Shown: positions 23,459 through 34,775 of the stretch, in pieces
Layout: every line of letters begins with the position of its first letter
How positions within the stretch are numbered: the stretch's first letter is position 1
Source of the DNA: Mytilisepta virgata
Taxonomy: Eukaryota; Mollusca; Bivalvia; Mytilida; Mytilidae
NCBI GenBank assembly: GCA_028015205.1
Contig: CM051512.1
Location: forward strand, 8,802,255-8,866,254
Length of the DNA: 64,000 bases
Direction: 5' to 3'
Translations under genes and position numbers: made by a program
The notes under the pieces: generated by a model
Seen by the model: the letters and a program-made list of their open reading frames with translations, nothing else
Told to the model about the DNA's origin: nothing
The model's database searches: none

Positions 23459-25267
23459 AATAACAGTAAGGATTTAGAATAAATAAGAAATCCCAACTTA
23501 AAGTTTCAGTAATGTCTGTTTGTAACACTATAAATAAAAATACCACACTGACATAAAGCTGTTCTTAAAATTAGTCGTGGACCAGGGCTGCTCTGATTCT
23601 TGACCAGAGCTGTTCTAAAAAGCAGTGGTGGACCAGGACTGCTCTAATTCTAGATCAGAGCTGTTCTACTTCCTGACCAGAATTGTTCTTGACCAGAAAT
23701 ATTCTTCTTCCTGACTGCCCTAAGTTAACTTATTCTGTATTCTTCGTTTTAGAATCGCAGTGAGGTCTTTAACACTGAGAAATATTTCGCACTTCATTAT
23801 CGGTTCAAGGCCACCATTTGTACCAGTTTAACCGAAATTCTTTGCAACTGAGATCATGTCACATCTGTAGGAATTATAGCTTTCTTTGTCATGTTAAAAA
23901 CTATATATGGAAATTTGTATCAATTTTAGCTATTTCAGACGATACCGTTAACTCGGGTATAACAGGCAACAATAATAATTCCTTAAAAAATAACGTAAAA
24001 CCCAAACACTTAATTAATAATTAATTAATGCTGATTTCATTGCTAACTATAATGTCCAGACAATTTGTAATCCGTGGTATAAACTAACGCTTGAGTAATA
24101 TTGCATAGTTAGGTTCCTCTTTAATCATAAACAACAACAACAACAATTATTTACTGTTCTTTTTCAAATGAGATATAAGATCAATAGAATCCATTTCTTA
24201 TTTGTCAATATGGAAAAATATTGGTCATAATTACTTCCCGTGAAAAAAAAGAAACGAAAAAGAAAAAGATGGTTTTGAGTGTACAGCCTATTCAAAAAAT
24301 GGAATACAACCTATTTGAAATGTACGTATAATATAAAACACCGTGTTTTTTTTTAAAGAAAATGGCTCAGTCACAATATCCATACCCGGTGTTCATTAGA
24401 AAATTGTTTGAATTGCACATGACTGTATGACGATTGTTCAATTAGTCATTTGTTTTATATTAATTTTTCATAATTTTATGTATGATTGTAAGTATGAATT
24501 TTTGCCAGCAAATTCTCAGTAAATCTGTATTTATGCAAATTCTTTGTATCATATAAAACATTTTATATTCTTTATTGTTCCTTATTTTCCACAAAGCAAC
24601 TGTATTATGAAGTTTCCAGGAATAAAAACAAATAGATCTTTGGAAAATTGTTGAAGATTGGGATATTCATATTTGGTCCACATGAATCACCCGTCGTGCA
24701 TTCGAAAACTTACGTACACCAGATTGTCAAGACAAGGAGCACATAACTCTGCTTTGTCAAATCTTCTATAAAAGTAAACATTCTCTAGCCTATCGTATCA
24801 AATGAGATATATACCTCAGGAGGAAATTATGTTAATAATCAATGATGGGAAGTTGGTAGTAATGAGAATGTTTATACATTTGAAAACATTAGTTTTTCAT
24901 ACATCTAAGGTTCCGGCCATCCTCTTTCCCAGTTTCTAAAAAAATCTCTAAATATTGAAACAAACCTACACGTTTCTGTTACGTGATATTTCGTGAACTT
25001 TACGATCAATGGAATATATAAGGAGTTGAAAGAGACATGAAACGTGAGGTAAAAGTTACCTTTAATGAGCCTACAGTCTTTGAACATTAGATCCTTCCAT
25101 TAAATTCTGGACAAAAACAATAAATGGAAACTCTATCATGCCATAAACAAATACCAAGAAATGTCAATAATGACTTACCAAAGAACGAACGTCATCCAAT
25201 CGACTTATACTTAGAGGAAACAACATAATAAGAACACAAAACACAAAAAAGAACCACCAAAGAGCCT
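23459..25267. other. Duplicated 3' flank of unit A
   Basis: Includes older, degenerate copies of a ctgttct/gaccag motif (23560-23720), a second partial copy of the TTCTTCGTTTTAGAATCG stretch (23740), and unique AT-rich sequence. All of it is matched by 27786-29835. No gene is supported. Confidence 0.6.
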
Positions 25268-26206
25268 TAGTCCAGTCAAACTATGTTTTAACCTCAAAGT
25301 AATTGCAACAGAAAATGTTTTAGTTTTAATCTATAGCATTAAGCCCCAAATATACACAGAAAAAGTCCCATAAAATCTAACTTGAGGAAAACTCAAAATC
25401 AGCATTTTTAATTTCCTATGGAAATTAACATTGAAAAGGGGAGATAACTCCGCAAAATGAGTCTTTTTTTGTCAGTTTTTGGTTGATTTTCTTAAAATTC
25501 ATGTAAAGTATGATACTTTGATGGGGTTATAAGTTAGTATTTGACTATATTATATAATCTTCTGCTCATGAAATGTACAAAACTGAAGTGTTATGGGTAT
25601 TTTAATTTTTTTTGCGCATTTTTCATTAAAGAAATTGCAAATTTGAGGCTTTGTGACCACTTTTAAAAAATAATGTGAAAATTTGGTATTGTTTATATCT
25701 GTAAATTATATTTGTGCAGCATCTACCTTGTCTAAAGAAACTTTAAACCACAAAAAGAAGAATATGTGCTTAATTATTTTTATTAAATTTGAGATTTTTT
25801 ACCTTGACATGTTGAAAAATTTAATAAATGGTCAACTAATGAATTACGAAATCTAGGTTGTAGCTTGATAAAAGATATGAAAACACCTTTAGAGTTGTTT
25901 GTTATACTCTAAAGACGGCTAAAATATCAAGAATCAATACATTCTGCTGAATAGAAGCGGTAAAGTTATAATTTTGTATCAATTTTTATTGATATTTCTG
26001 CCTTTTCTGCAGAGTTATCTCCCATTTTCAATGCAAATCTCCATAGGAATTTTAAAATCGTGATTTTTTAGTCTTCCTCAAGTTAGATTTTGTTGGACGT
26101 TTTTCTGTGTATATTTGGGGTATAATGCTAAAGATTAAAACTTAAAAATATTCTGTTGCAATTACTTTAAGGTTAGGGTCAAATTTATGCTAGATTGACT
26201 GGACTA
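25268..26206. mobile_element. 939-bp element with about 190-bp inverted repeats, present only in unit A
   Basis: The ends are TAGTCCAGTCAA and TTGACTGGACTA; the inverted arms (about 25268-25455 and 26010-26206) share long stretches, including GTAATTGCAACAGAA, AAATATACACAGAAAAA and GGGAGATAACTC. The three bases CCT flank both sides (25265-25267 and 26207-26209). Unit B has the uninterrupted sequence GAGAGCCTGAATAG at 29837-29850 with a single CCT, which is the empty site. The interior codes for nothing recognisable, so it is non-autonomous. Confidence 0.9.
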
Positions 26207-26219
26207 CCTGAATAGTTGC

Positions 26220-26640
26220 TACAGACACTTTGTAGTAGAATAGACAATGGAAACTGGGAATGTGTCAAAGAGACAACAACCCGACTAAAGAGCAGAAAAC
26301 AGCTCAATGTTACCAATGGGTCTTCCATGCAGCGAGACAATCCCGCACTCCGAGGGCAGCTGGAGCTGGCCCCTTAACAATAATGCATACTAGTTCAGCG
26401 AAATGGACGGCACACTAAAATCCGAAACATAGAAATAAACCAAAAGAAAACAAACACACAAGACTAACAAAGGCTGGAGGTTCCTGACTTGGGACAGTAG
26501 CAAAAATGCAGCGGGGTTAAACATGTTTTGTGAGATCTGAACCCCCTTCCCCCTTTACCTTTAGCCAATGTGGAATAAACAAACACATTAAAAATCAGAT
26601 ATACGAGTCCGATGTCAAATAGAGTAACAGAAGAAACTAA
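26220..26640 (+). repeat. Mussel-type interspersed repeat at the end of unit A
   Basis: GAATAGACAATGGAAACTGG, GAGACAACAACCCGACTAAA, AGTTCAGCGAAATGGACGGC and TGTTTTGTGAGATCTGAACC are shared with 14511-14790 and with 29850-30440. The copy is cut by the duplication junction at 26640, after GAAGAAACTAAG. Confidence 0.85.
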
Positions 26641-26674
26641 GCTTAATCCCTGTAATATAGTTATTTTATTCCAG

Positions 26675-27171
26675 ATTAGAGCCACCTACGGCAGTGATCA
26701 GACCAAGGTTTGTTGTTGTTGAAAGACCTGGGAATGTATTCCAGTATTTAAGATTCAGAGTAAACATGGCGTGTAAACGGAATAAAAACGGCACATGTGT
26801 AGTCAGAATAGGAACAAATTTGTTTACAGAGGCTGAACTTGTTTTTACAGATTCTTCATGTAGTGTTAACAGTGTCATGCTAACGTCCGAAAATATTATT
26901 GAACTTAAGAATATGACAGCTAATATGACGGTAGTCAAACAAGATTTATCTCAAGTATCATCTGTGTATACGCCAAAATTTAAAAAAAGAAACGTTTTCG
27001 GTGGTTGAGTGTGAGGTGACATTTAATAAAGAAGATATGTCCGAAATGGAATATGCTCGCCAAAAACAAGACGAAAATGACTCTGAAGACGATAATTCCA
27101 ATGGTGCAAAACAAACATTTTATAGTTCCATCTCACTTTTAATTTGTCTATATTTATTCGTTATATTGTAG
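26675..27171 (+). pseudogene. Duplicated last exon of the ligand-binding gene, frameshifted
   Basis: It keeps the acceptor (TTTTATTCCAG), the same phase and the short disulphide loop (C-KRNKNGT-C). A run of six A in unit A (21061-21066) is seven A here (26982-26988). This shifts the frame near residue 102 of the exon and gives a stop soon after (27006-27008). After the shift the original frame resumes without further stops to the equivalent TAG at 27169-27171. If spliced, the product would lose the last strand and the hydrophobic tail. A single homopolymer base could also be an assembly error. No upstream exons are duplicated with it. Confidence 0.85.
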
Positions 27172-28263
27172 AAGTTTATATCAACTAGGTGGAATCTACA
27201 TAGCTCAAACCATGATTATGTTTTGTTAAATTAGTAATTACTGTTTTTGTAGTATCTTAAAGTAATGCCCATCGCCCACACGATGTAAAAAAGTGCTAAG
27301 TTTTACTCATTTATTTCGAAATTTTAATTTGAAAAAGAAACACATATTGAGTAAATTTAATCTTCCTACGAAATTTCGGTGTATTCGCTAGATACCTAAG
27401 TACGTTACGATGTGTTTTCGCCTTTCAATTAATGGTTCTATTAAATCTGTCAAGATATAACGATAATATTGAGCGAGAAACGATATAGCGGAATATTTTG
27501 CATAAATATAACAAAAGACAGCGATTTTATTGGTATTCTTCGTTTTCGAATCGGAGTGAGGTATTTAACACTGAGAAATATTTCGCACTTTATTATTGCA
27601 AGGCCACCATTTGTACCCGTTTAATCGGAATAGTTTGTAACTGTCCCGAGATCATGTCACATTTGTGGAATTATAGCTACCTTTGTCATGTTAAAAACTA
27701 TATATGGAAATTTGTATCAATTATAGCTATTTCAGTCATGGTCTAGAACAGTTCTATCATCAGTCATAGTCTAGAAAAGTACTAATAACAGTAAGGATTT
27801 AGAATAAATAAGAAATCCCAACTTAAAGTTTCAGTAATGTCTGTTTGTAACACTATAAATAAAAATACCACACTGACATAAAGCTGTTCTAAAAATTAGT
27901 CGTGGACCAGGGCTGCTCTGATTCTTGACCAGAGCTGTTCTAAAAAGCAGTGGTGGACCAGGACTGCTCTAATTCTAGATCAGAGCTGTTCTACTTCCTG
28001 ACTAGAATTGTTCTTGACCAGAGCTATTCTTCTTCCTTACTGCTCTAAGTTAACTTATTCTGTATTCTTTGTTTTAGAATCGGAGTGAGGTATTTGACAC
28101 TGAGAAATATTTTGCACTTCATTATCGATTCAAGGCCACCATTTGTACCCGTCTAATCGGAATAGTTTGTAACTGTCCCGAGATCTTGTCACATTTGTGG
28201 AATTACAGCTTCCTTTGTTAAAAACTAGATATGGGAATTTGTATAAATTTTAGCTATTTCAGA
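27172..28263. other. Unit B 3' flank with two-unit satellite remnant
   Basis: Matches the flank of unit A. The satellite is reduced to 27734-27785, followed by the same CTAATAACAGTAAGGATTTA boundary as in unit A, so the array has either expanded in A or contracted in B at this exact point. The frame at 27498-27746 is non-coding flank. Confidence 0.75.
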
Positions 28264-28625
28264 CGATACCGTTAACTCGGATAAAACAGCCAACAATAAT
28301 AATTCCTTAAAAAATAACGTAAAACCCAAACACTTAATTAATAATTAATTAATGCTGATTTCATTCAATGGACATTTTAGCGGAACTTTTTTACATGTAA
28401 CTTTTATTGATTGGTTTTATTTATTTAGCGAAGATTTCATGTCAATTGCCCTAGAACACATAGTTTGGTGCAGAAAACAAGAAATGTTCAGCATTAATGA
28501 CATAAGTAGAGACCACTATGTATGCCGTTAACTCGTGTAAAACAGGTAACAATAATAATTCCTTAAAAAATAACGCAAAACCCAAACACTTAATTAATAA
28601 TTAATTAATGCTGATTTCATTACTA
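28264..28625. repeat. Internal duplication private to unit B
   Basis: The stretch GTTAACTCG ... AACAATAATAATTCCTTAAA ... TTAATTAATGCTGATTTCAT occurs at 28271 and again at 28527, 256 bp apart, while unit A has it once (23948-24037). The inserted part between them (about 28367-28525) has no match that I can see in unit A. Confidence 0.75.
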
Positions 28626-29849
28626 ACTATAATGTCCAGGCAATGTGTAATCTGTGGTATAAACTAACGCTTGAGTGATATTGCATAGTTGGGTTCCTCT
28701 TTAATCATAAACAACAACAACACTTATTGTTTACTGTTCTTTTTCAAATGAGATATAAGATCAATGGAATCCATTTCTTATTTGTCAATATGGAAAAATA
28801 TTGGTCATAATTATTGCCCGTGAAAAAAAAGAAAAAGATGGTTTAGAGTGTACCGCTTATTCAAAAAATGGAATACAACCTATTTTCAACATTAGTGACC
28901 GTTAGTTAATGTAAACACGAACTAGCACAGTGTGTTTTTAAGAAAATGCCTCTACAATATCCATACCCGGTGTTCATTAGAATATTGTTTGAATTGCATA
29001 TGGTTTTCAATTAGTCATTCGTTTTATATTAAATTTTCATAATTTTATGTATGATTGTAAGTACGAATTTTGCCAGTAAATTCTCAGTATATCTGTATTT
29101 ATGCAAATTCTTTGTATCATATAAAACATTTTATATTTCTTTATTGTTCCTTATTTTCCACAAAGCAACTGTATTATGATGTTTCCAGGAATTAAAACAA
29201 ATACTAGTAGTTCTTTGGAACTATTGTTGATGATTGTGATATTCATATTTGGTCCGCATGAATCACCAGTCGTGCATTCGAAAACTTAAGTACACCAGAT
29301 TGTCAAGACAAGGAGCACATAACTCTGCATTGTCAAATCTTCTATAAAAGTAAACATTCTCTAGCCTATCGTATGAAATGAGATATATACCTCAGAAGGA
29401 AATTATATTAATAATCAACGATGGGAAGTTGGTAGTAATGAGGATGTTTATACATTTGAAAACATTAGTTTTTTCATACATCTAAGGTTCCTGCCATCCT
29501 CTTTCCCAGTTTCCAAAAAGATCTCTAAATATTGAAACAAACCTACACGTTTCTGTTACGTGGTATTTCGTGAACTTTACGATCAATGAAATATATAAGG
29601 AGTTGAAAGAGACATGAAACGTGAGGTAAAAGTTACCTTTAATGAGCCTACAGTCTTTGAACATTAGATCCTTCCATTAAATTCTGGACAAAAACAATAA
29701 ATGGAAACTCTATCATGCCATAAACAAATACCAAGAAATGTCAACAATGACTTACCACAGAACGAACGTCATCCAATCGACTTATACTTAGAGGAAACAA
29801 CATAATAAGAACACAAAACACAAACTAGAACCAAAAGAGAGCCTGAATA

Positions 29850-30440
29850 GTTGCTACAGACACTTTGTAGTAGAATGGAGAATGGAAACGGGGAATGTGT
29901 CAAAGAGACAACAACCCGACCAAAGAGCAGAAAACAGCTCCATGCTACCAATGAGTCTTCAATGCAGCGAGACAATCCCGCACTCCGAGGGCAGCTAGAG
30001 CTGGCCCCTTAGCAATAATGCAAACTAGTTCAGCGAAATGGACGGCACACTAAAATCCGAAACATACAAATAAACCAAAAGAAAACAGACACACAAGACT
30101 AACAAAGGCTGGAGGTTCCTGACTTGGGAGAGTTGCAAAAATGCAGCGGGGTTAAACATGTTTTGTGAGATCTGAACCCCCCAATACCTTTAGTCAATGT
30201 GGAATAAACAAACACATTAAAAATCAGATATCCGAGTTCGATGTCAAATAGAGTAACAGAAGAAACTAAGCAAAATGACAATGATTAATATAAATTACCA
30301 AAGGACTACTAACAGCTACTGACATGCCAGAACCAGACCTCAATTAAAATGATCGAAAGATTATATCTTTATCATATAGAAAATCAGCCACAATCCAACC
30401 CCCCTGTTAGGGGTTTAGTATCATGCCATCCTACATTATA
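29850..30440 (+). repeat. Mussel-type interspersed repeat, longest copy
   Basis: This copy continues past the duplication edge at 30271 with TGACAATGATTAATATAAAT, CTACTGACATGCCAG and GTTAGGGGTTTAGTATCATG, which shows that the element is at least about 590 bp long. It is therefore the original copy, and the one at 26220-26640 is its truncated duplicate. The small minus-strand frames here are not genes. Confidence 0.8.
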
Positions 30441-31179
30441 TAGGCTTTTTACTTGACGTTTATCATTAAGTCAAGGGTAAACTTCATTAAATTAAAACAC
30501 AAAATAGGAGTTGAAGCTATATGTTTAGCATTGATTAGCAGTTGACCATTGAAAGATACTTATCTTAACAAAGTATGTTTCAAATTTTAACAATATATAT
30601 TGAGCCCATCTAAGTCGACACGTTTTTTAATTTACCCGAAAATTGCTAATTTTGTGATTTTTCGTGCATATTTGATTTTTTTATGGACAAGGCGACTTAA
30701 CTCCAGAACAACATCTGACTTTTATAAGGTAACAGTAGAGGAGCCTAAGGAAAATGTCACTAGACAAGTCTAGTGAGTCTTGTACCAGTCTTTTTAGCAA
30801 ATTTTAAATTGTGATCACAGATACAAAAAACTTGGCAATATTTTGTAACCATTTTTCACCATTTTAGTAACGATGTGTTTAGTTTTTTTAGAATAATTTT
30901 TAATATTTATACTGGAAACAATAAGAAAAATGTTTTCATGTACTTATTAATACAGTTTCATTTTTTTAAGTAGAAAGGCTACATTATACGAGAAGAACAT
31001 AACCGTTTCATGCCAACAACTGGCTTTAGTATAATGTGTTTCTTTCCAATGCAAAGACCCTATGTTCCTCAAAACGGATAATTAACAACATGAAATGAAA
31101 AATCATCTCTCTTATCGTAAATTTGAGTATGAAGCTTCCCGTTAGAGATATAGATAACAAAGAACCAGGAAGGGGAAGT
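30441..31179. other. AT-rich spacer
   Basis: Nothing recognisable is seen on either strand beyond a short CTAGACAAGTCTAG palindrome at 30761-30774. Confidence 0.5.
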
Positions 31180-31430
31180 GTTAGTGTTCATTGTTAGTTC
31201 TAGCTTTATTTAAAGTAAGTTCAACAGGATAAATCTCAGAAGTGTACATATTGAAGTCGTCATTATTGATACCCAAAATATCATCCAAATATCTAAAATA
31301 AAAATTTGTATTAGATGTTGTGATTCGTAGCAATACAGAAACAGGTCCGCAATAAGTGGAGCACAGTTAGTCATCATTGGAATTCCGATAATTTGGCGAT
31401 ATACGGAATCCCCATAGCGAACAAAAATGT
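31180..31430 (-). mobile_element. Reverse transcriptase fragment (degenerate)
   Basis: On the minus strand the stretch 31430-31345 encodes GIPMMTNCAPLIADLF, the palm-domain motif before the catalytic site, and 31295-31180 encodes RYLDDILGINNDDF then IYPVELTLNK, the YxDD catalytic motif and following strand. The two are in different frames, so the copy is frameshifted. The motifs resemble a high-copy mussel reverse transcriptase family, possibly Penelope-like; clade not assigned. It is distinct in sequence from the + strand fragment at 32400-33835. Confidence 0.75.
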
Positions 31431-32399
31431 TGTCTGGTAAAAGTATGGTTAAATCGGTTTATGGGTAGCTAAACCTCCCCTTTAACTATCCTGACTCTCT
31501 GCTGAATAAAAACAATATAAAAGCATGCTTACCTGTTACAGGGTATGCATTGCCTTTAATTCATTTTTGACGCAGTTTCTGGTCTCCAGAAGGGAGGCGA
31601 AAAAAGTAGCCGGGGGGGGGGGGAATTTAAACTATCCAACCAATCGTATGACGATTCAAGAGCGAAAGGACATCAGCAATATGTTCTGGGGCTGTTCTTG
31701 GCGTTGGTTGGCGGGGTAGGTGTTTTTGAACTAAACCAACTGAGCACTGCGGTAAGGAAGACTTGGTGTTCAATACTTTGTCAGAAATCAGTATTGAAGA
31801 GCAGCTTTCTTAAGGCTTTATGAAAAGTTTCTTTAAGATGTTATAACATGTTGCTACTGTTTCTAAGTTAGTTAAATCATTATAGATTTATTTGAATAAT
31901 TTTTTAAACAAATATATATAAATTCATGGTGTTAATGAAACTGGAGTCGAGTTTATAAAATGACATTTAGTATCAGATACTTTATCAGCCCAAGTTCAAA
32001 ATATCGCCCGAAGGGACCGAAAGTCTCAAAAGGACAGGTGACGGATCTAATACGAATATGTTATATTGTGATCTTTTTACATCATACACATTTTGTATGC
32101 TTTTTCCGGAAATTGTCGAACACCAACGAAGTGCTGTGTGATAAAGTTACAAAGCGGCATGCGATATTAACGGAATCATACAATAACATCTTGTGTACCA
32201 AATTGATATCAAAGAATCCATATCAGCCTGTCGTGATCGGGTTTTGACAATCTGCTATTTAGGTAATTTATTTCATATATTACAGAGTAAAATTTATTGA
32301 TCATTTATTATTATATTATTATATATTATGTAGTTAGTTAAGTAGTGTGTGTAATGTGTAAAAATTATAGAGTTATTTAGGTTGCTCCTTAAGGTTAAC
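31431..32399. other. Spacer with unsupported open frames
   Basis: Contains a G tract (31612-31623) and a stretch (31440-31510) with ACCTCCC and TATCCTGAC words like the repeat at 51185-51440. The open frame 31960-32247 (95 codons) has no recognised domain; I leave it uncalled. Confidence 0.45.
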
Positions 32400-33835
32400 T
32401 TTGTTAATAAAGGCTTGAATTGGACGCCATAAATCTCAACAATATCCTTCACCACAAAACCGTAAAATCTAAAATTCCCCCGTATTTCAAAGATCAAACG
32501 GTTCCACTTATTTCTTCTGATATAAAACCATTGCAACCGAGATTTTCAATTATAAACTGGCATTGCAGGACCTTAATTCCGATTACTTGAAGTCTTAACC
32601 ACCTGACAGCTTCCTTGTTCAATTATAGTCCATGGTAATGTTATCTCTGAAGATCTTAATCTAGTAAAAAATCAAAAGCTAAAAAATATTCTGGCTATAA
32701 CTCTTTAAAGACCCAAAGGTTGTTGAAAACTTGACTCCCCTCCATGACAAATATGTAATGGTCCCAGCGGACAAAGCCTCCAATAACATCGTTTTTGTTT
32801 GCTGTGAAACATCATAATCCACCAGTGGCGTCATTCAGATGTGGATTCTTAAAAACTCAAAACATTAGTACAATATCTAAAATCAAAATCTTTGGCTACA
32901 TTTAACAGCATAAAAACAATCGACTTGTCTACACTCTACACTACCATACCACATTCTCAATTAAAATATCGATTAAAACAACTAGTCCATCAATGTTTGT
33001 TCAATAAAAACCACATTGATTCTGACAAAAAGTATTCTGAAGATGAAATTACAAACATGTTAGATTTTCACATAGACAACATGTTTGTTGAATTTGGTGG
33101 TCGAATATTTCAACAATCAATCGGCATTCCAATTGGAACCAACTTTCATCCTCTTCTCGCCAATCTGTTTCAGTTCTCATAGAAGCGGACTTTACTCAAG
33201 GGCTACTATGTGAAAACAAAAACAAAATCAAAAACTAGCCCGATCCTTTTATTTCACTTTCCGTTATATAGATGACGTATTGTCGTTAAATAACGACAAA
33301 TTCCAAGGCTTTCTACATCTCATCTACCACAGTGAGCTTTGAATAAAGGATACTACAGATACATCGAAGTCCGCTCATATTTGGAATCATTTCTTAAAAT
33401 AGACAATGAGGGATATTTGAAGACAATACTTTATGACAAACGTGATGACTTCGACTTGTTCCCTTGTTTAGTAGCAATTTACCAGTATCGCCTGCATATG
33501 GCGTCTACGTTTCTCAGCTTATCCGATATTCAAGCGCACGAGTTACCATGACTTTCAACAAAGAGGGTTAATGCTGTCAAAAAAGCTTCTTAGCCGTGGT
33601 TTTATCAAGGATAAGTTGATGTCATCACTTAGGAAATTTTACAGTCGTCATCACAATTGATTGACCGTTACAGTGTTCCAATATCTAAGATGATGTTGGA
33701 CCTGTTCCCACTGTCGTAACATTTCATGTACATCCACCGATTTGTGACTTCCATCGGATCGACTTTGATTAACTTCACGATGGGTGCCGTATACGAAGCA
33801 GGAACTGCTCACTCTTCCGGAGCACCTGAGTTCAC
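32400..33835 (+). mobile_element. Reverse transcriptase element, degenerate, second family
   Basis: Ordered pieces in shifting frames show a reverse transcriptase: LHDKYVMVPADKASNNIVFVC near 32738-32805 (an N-terminal motif), STLYTTIPHSQLKYRL near 32920, GIPIGTNFHPLLANLF at 33124-33173, YRYIDDVLSLNN near 33266-33295 (YxDD), YDKRDDFD near 33430, and PYTKQELLTLPEHL near 33787. At least three frameshifts or stops separate these, so it is a dead copy. It resembles mollusc elements of Penelope-like or related type; I cannot assign the clade. The 3' part runs into a T-rich tail (33950-33965) and then the dispersed repeat at 34111. Confidence 0.75.
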
Positions 33836-34110
33836 TGCTGCTTTATATAGGAGTTTGTGTTGATCATTGTTTTTTAATTTTCGATGTTTACTTGTTGTGC
33901 TTGTGGTTGTTCATTTTTCTTCCCTGGTTTGTCTGTCTAATGGATTGCGTTTTTTTTTTTTTTTGGTTGCTCGTTAGGTATATTTGTCCTCTTTATTTAT
34001 TAATTTATTTTATAATTTTTAATTTTACTCATATTTTCAATTATTTATTTATTTTATTGTATTTTCTTGAGATTAAATATAAACCAAATAACGTGTTTGT
34101 ATAAAATATT

Positions 34111-34470
34111 AATCCAAAGATACTAATATTAGATATAGTAAATTTATACTATGCTGTATACGACGCATTTCAAGGAGTTACCTCTCATCAGCAGCATTAA
34201 ACCGAAACATTTTGAAGACCAAAAACCAAACTTATTTTAAACAAGAAGTACTCATAACCAAAAATACCAAAATAGGAAGCCAAATTTCAACTAAGGAGAT
34301 CTACCATGTGCAATACAAGGAATGAACCCTTAGTATTTCTATTATTTTTGAATTTTACTAAATACTGGTAATTTCTGTAACAAATCAATGAATAATCATG
34401 TCAGACAAGTCTGACGACTGGGTTTGGCAAATACCCTCGGGGACCTAGGTTCCACCATGCAGAGGTATTG
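34111..34470 (-). repeat. Dispersed repeat, copy 1 (inverted relative to copies 2-4)
   Basis: Contains GTAAATTTATACTATGCTGT, ACGACGCATTTCAAGGAGTT, CCTCTCATCAGCAGCATTAA and ATTCATGTCAGACAAGTCTG-like words. These reappear, reverse-complemented, at 47105-47395, 48758-49140 and 49125-49430. It lies directly after the reverse transcriptase remnant, so it may be that element's 3' region, and ends about 300 bp before the HEPN gene start. Confidence 0.85.
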
Positions 34471-34775
34471 TATGAAATGGACTTAAAGTGCCTATGAAAC
34501 GATAAAGAATTAGTTATTGGAAACCAAATACACATTAAATATATTTTTTATCATACATTATTACGGTAACTTCAAATCTATCGGTTATTCTCGGTCTATT
34601 TCATTTCAAAAGGATTTACCTGTGTCGTTTAAACTGGATATTATTTATCATGTATAACTTTTCTGCACAGATTGATTTAAATCGTTACTTGTACATGTTT
34701 ACTTATTGTTAATATGATAATTCTTCCGGAAAGAAAAAACAATCATTTTAATGGACTTTATGCCCGAGTTACAGA

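Larger units (their letters stand above)
20724..26640. repeat. Tandem segmental duplication, unit A (5.9 kb)
   Basis: Unit A contains the intact last exon of the ligand-binding gene, the 28-bp satellite, an inverted-repeat element and a mussel-type repeat. Unit B (26640-30271) repeats the same order. The two differ in three ways: the satellite is about 1.6 kb in A and under 60 bp in B; the 939-bp element at 25268 exists only in A; and B has an extra internal duplication of about 256 bp. These three differences account for the 2.3 kb size gap. The junction carries an AGC shared by the left edge, the right edge and the joint. Confidence 0.9.
26640..30271. repeat. Tandem segmental duplication, unit B (3.6 kb)
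   Basis: Direct second copy of 20724-26640: last exon (frameshifted), 3' flank, a two-unit remnant of the 28-bp satellite, the later flank and the mussel-type repeat. It lacks the 939-bp element. Divergence from unit A is a few percent by eye in the exon. Confidence 0.9.

Noticed and set aside
31960..32247. 95-codon frame between the two reverse transcriptase remnants
   Set aside because: No recognisable domain, no homology that I can name, and repeat DNA on both sides.
33784..34104. 106-codon hydrophobic frame as a membrane protein
   Set aside because: It starts inside the C-terminal motif of the reverse transcriptase remnant and then reads T-rich tail sequence.
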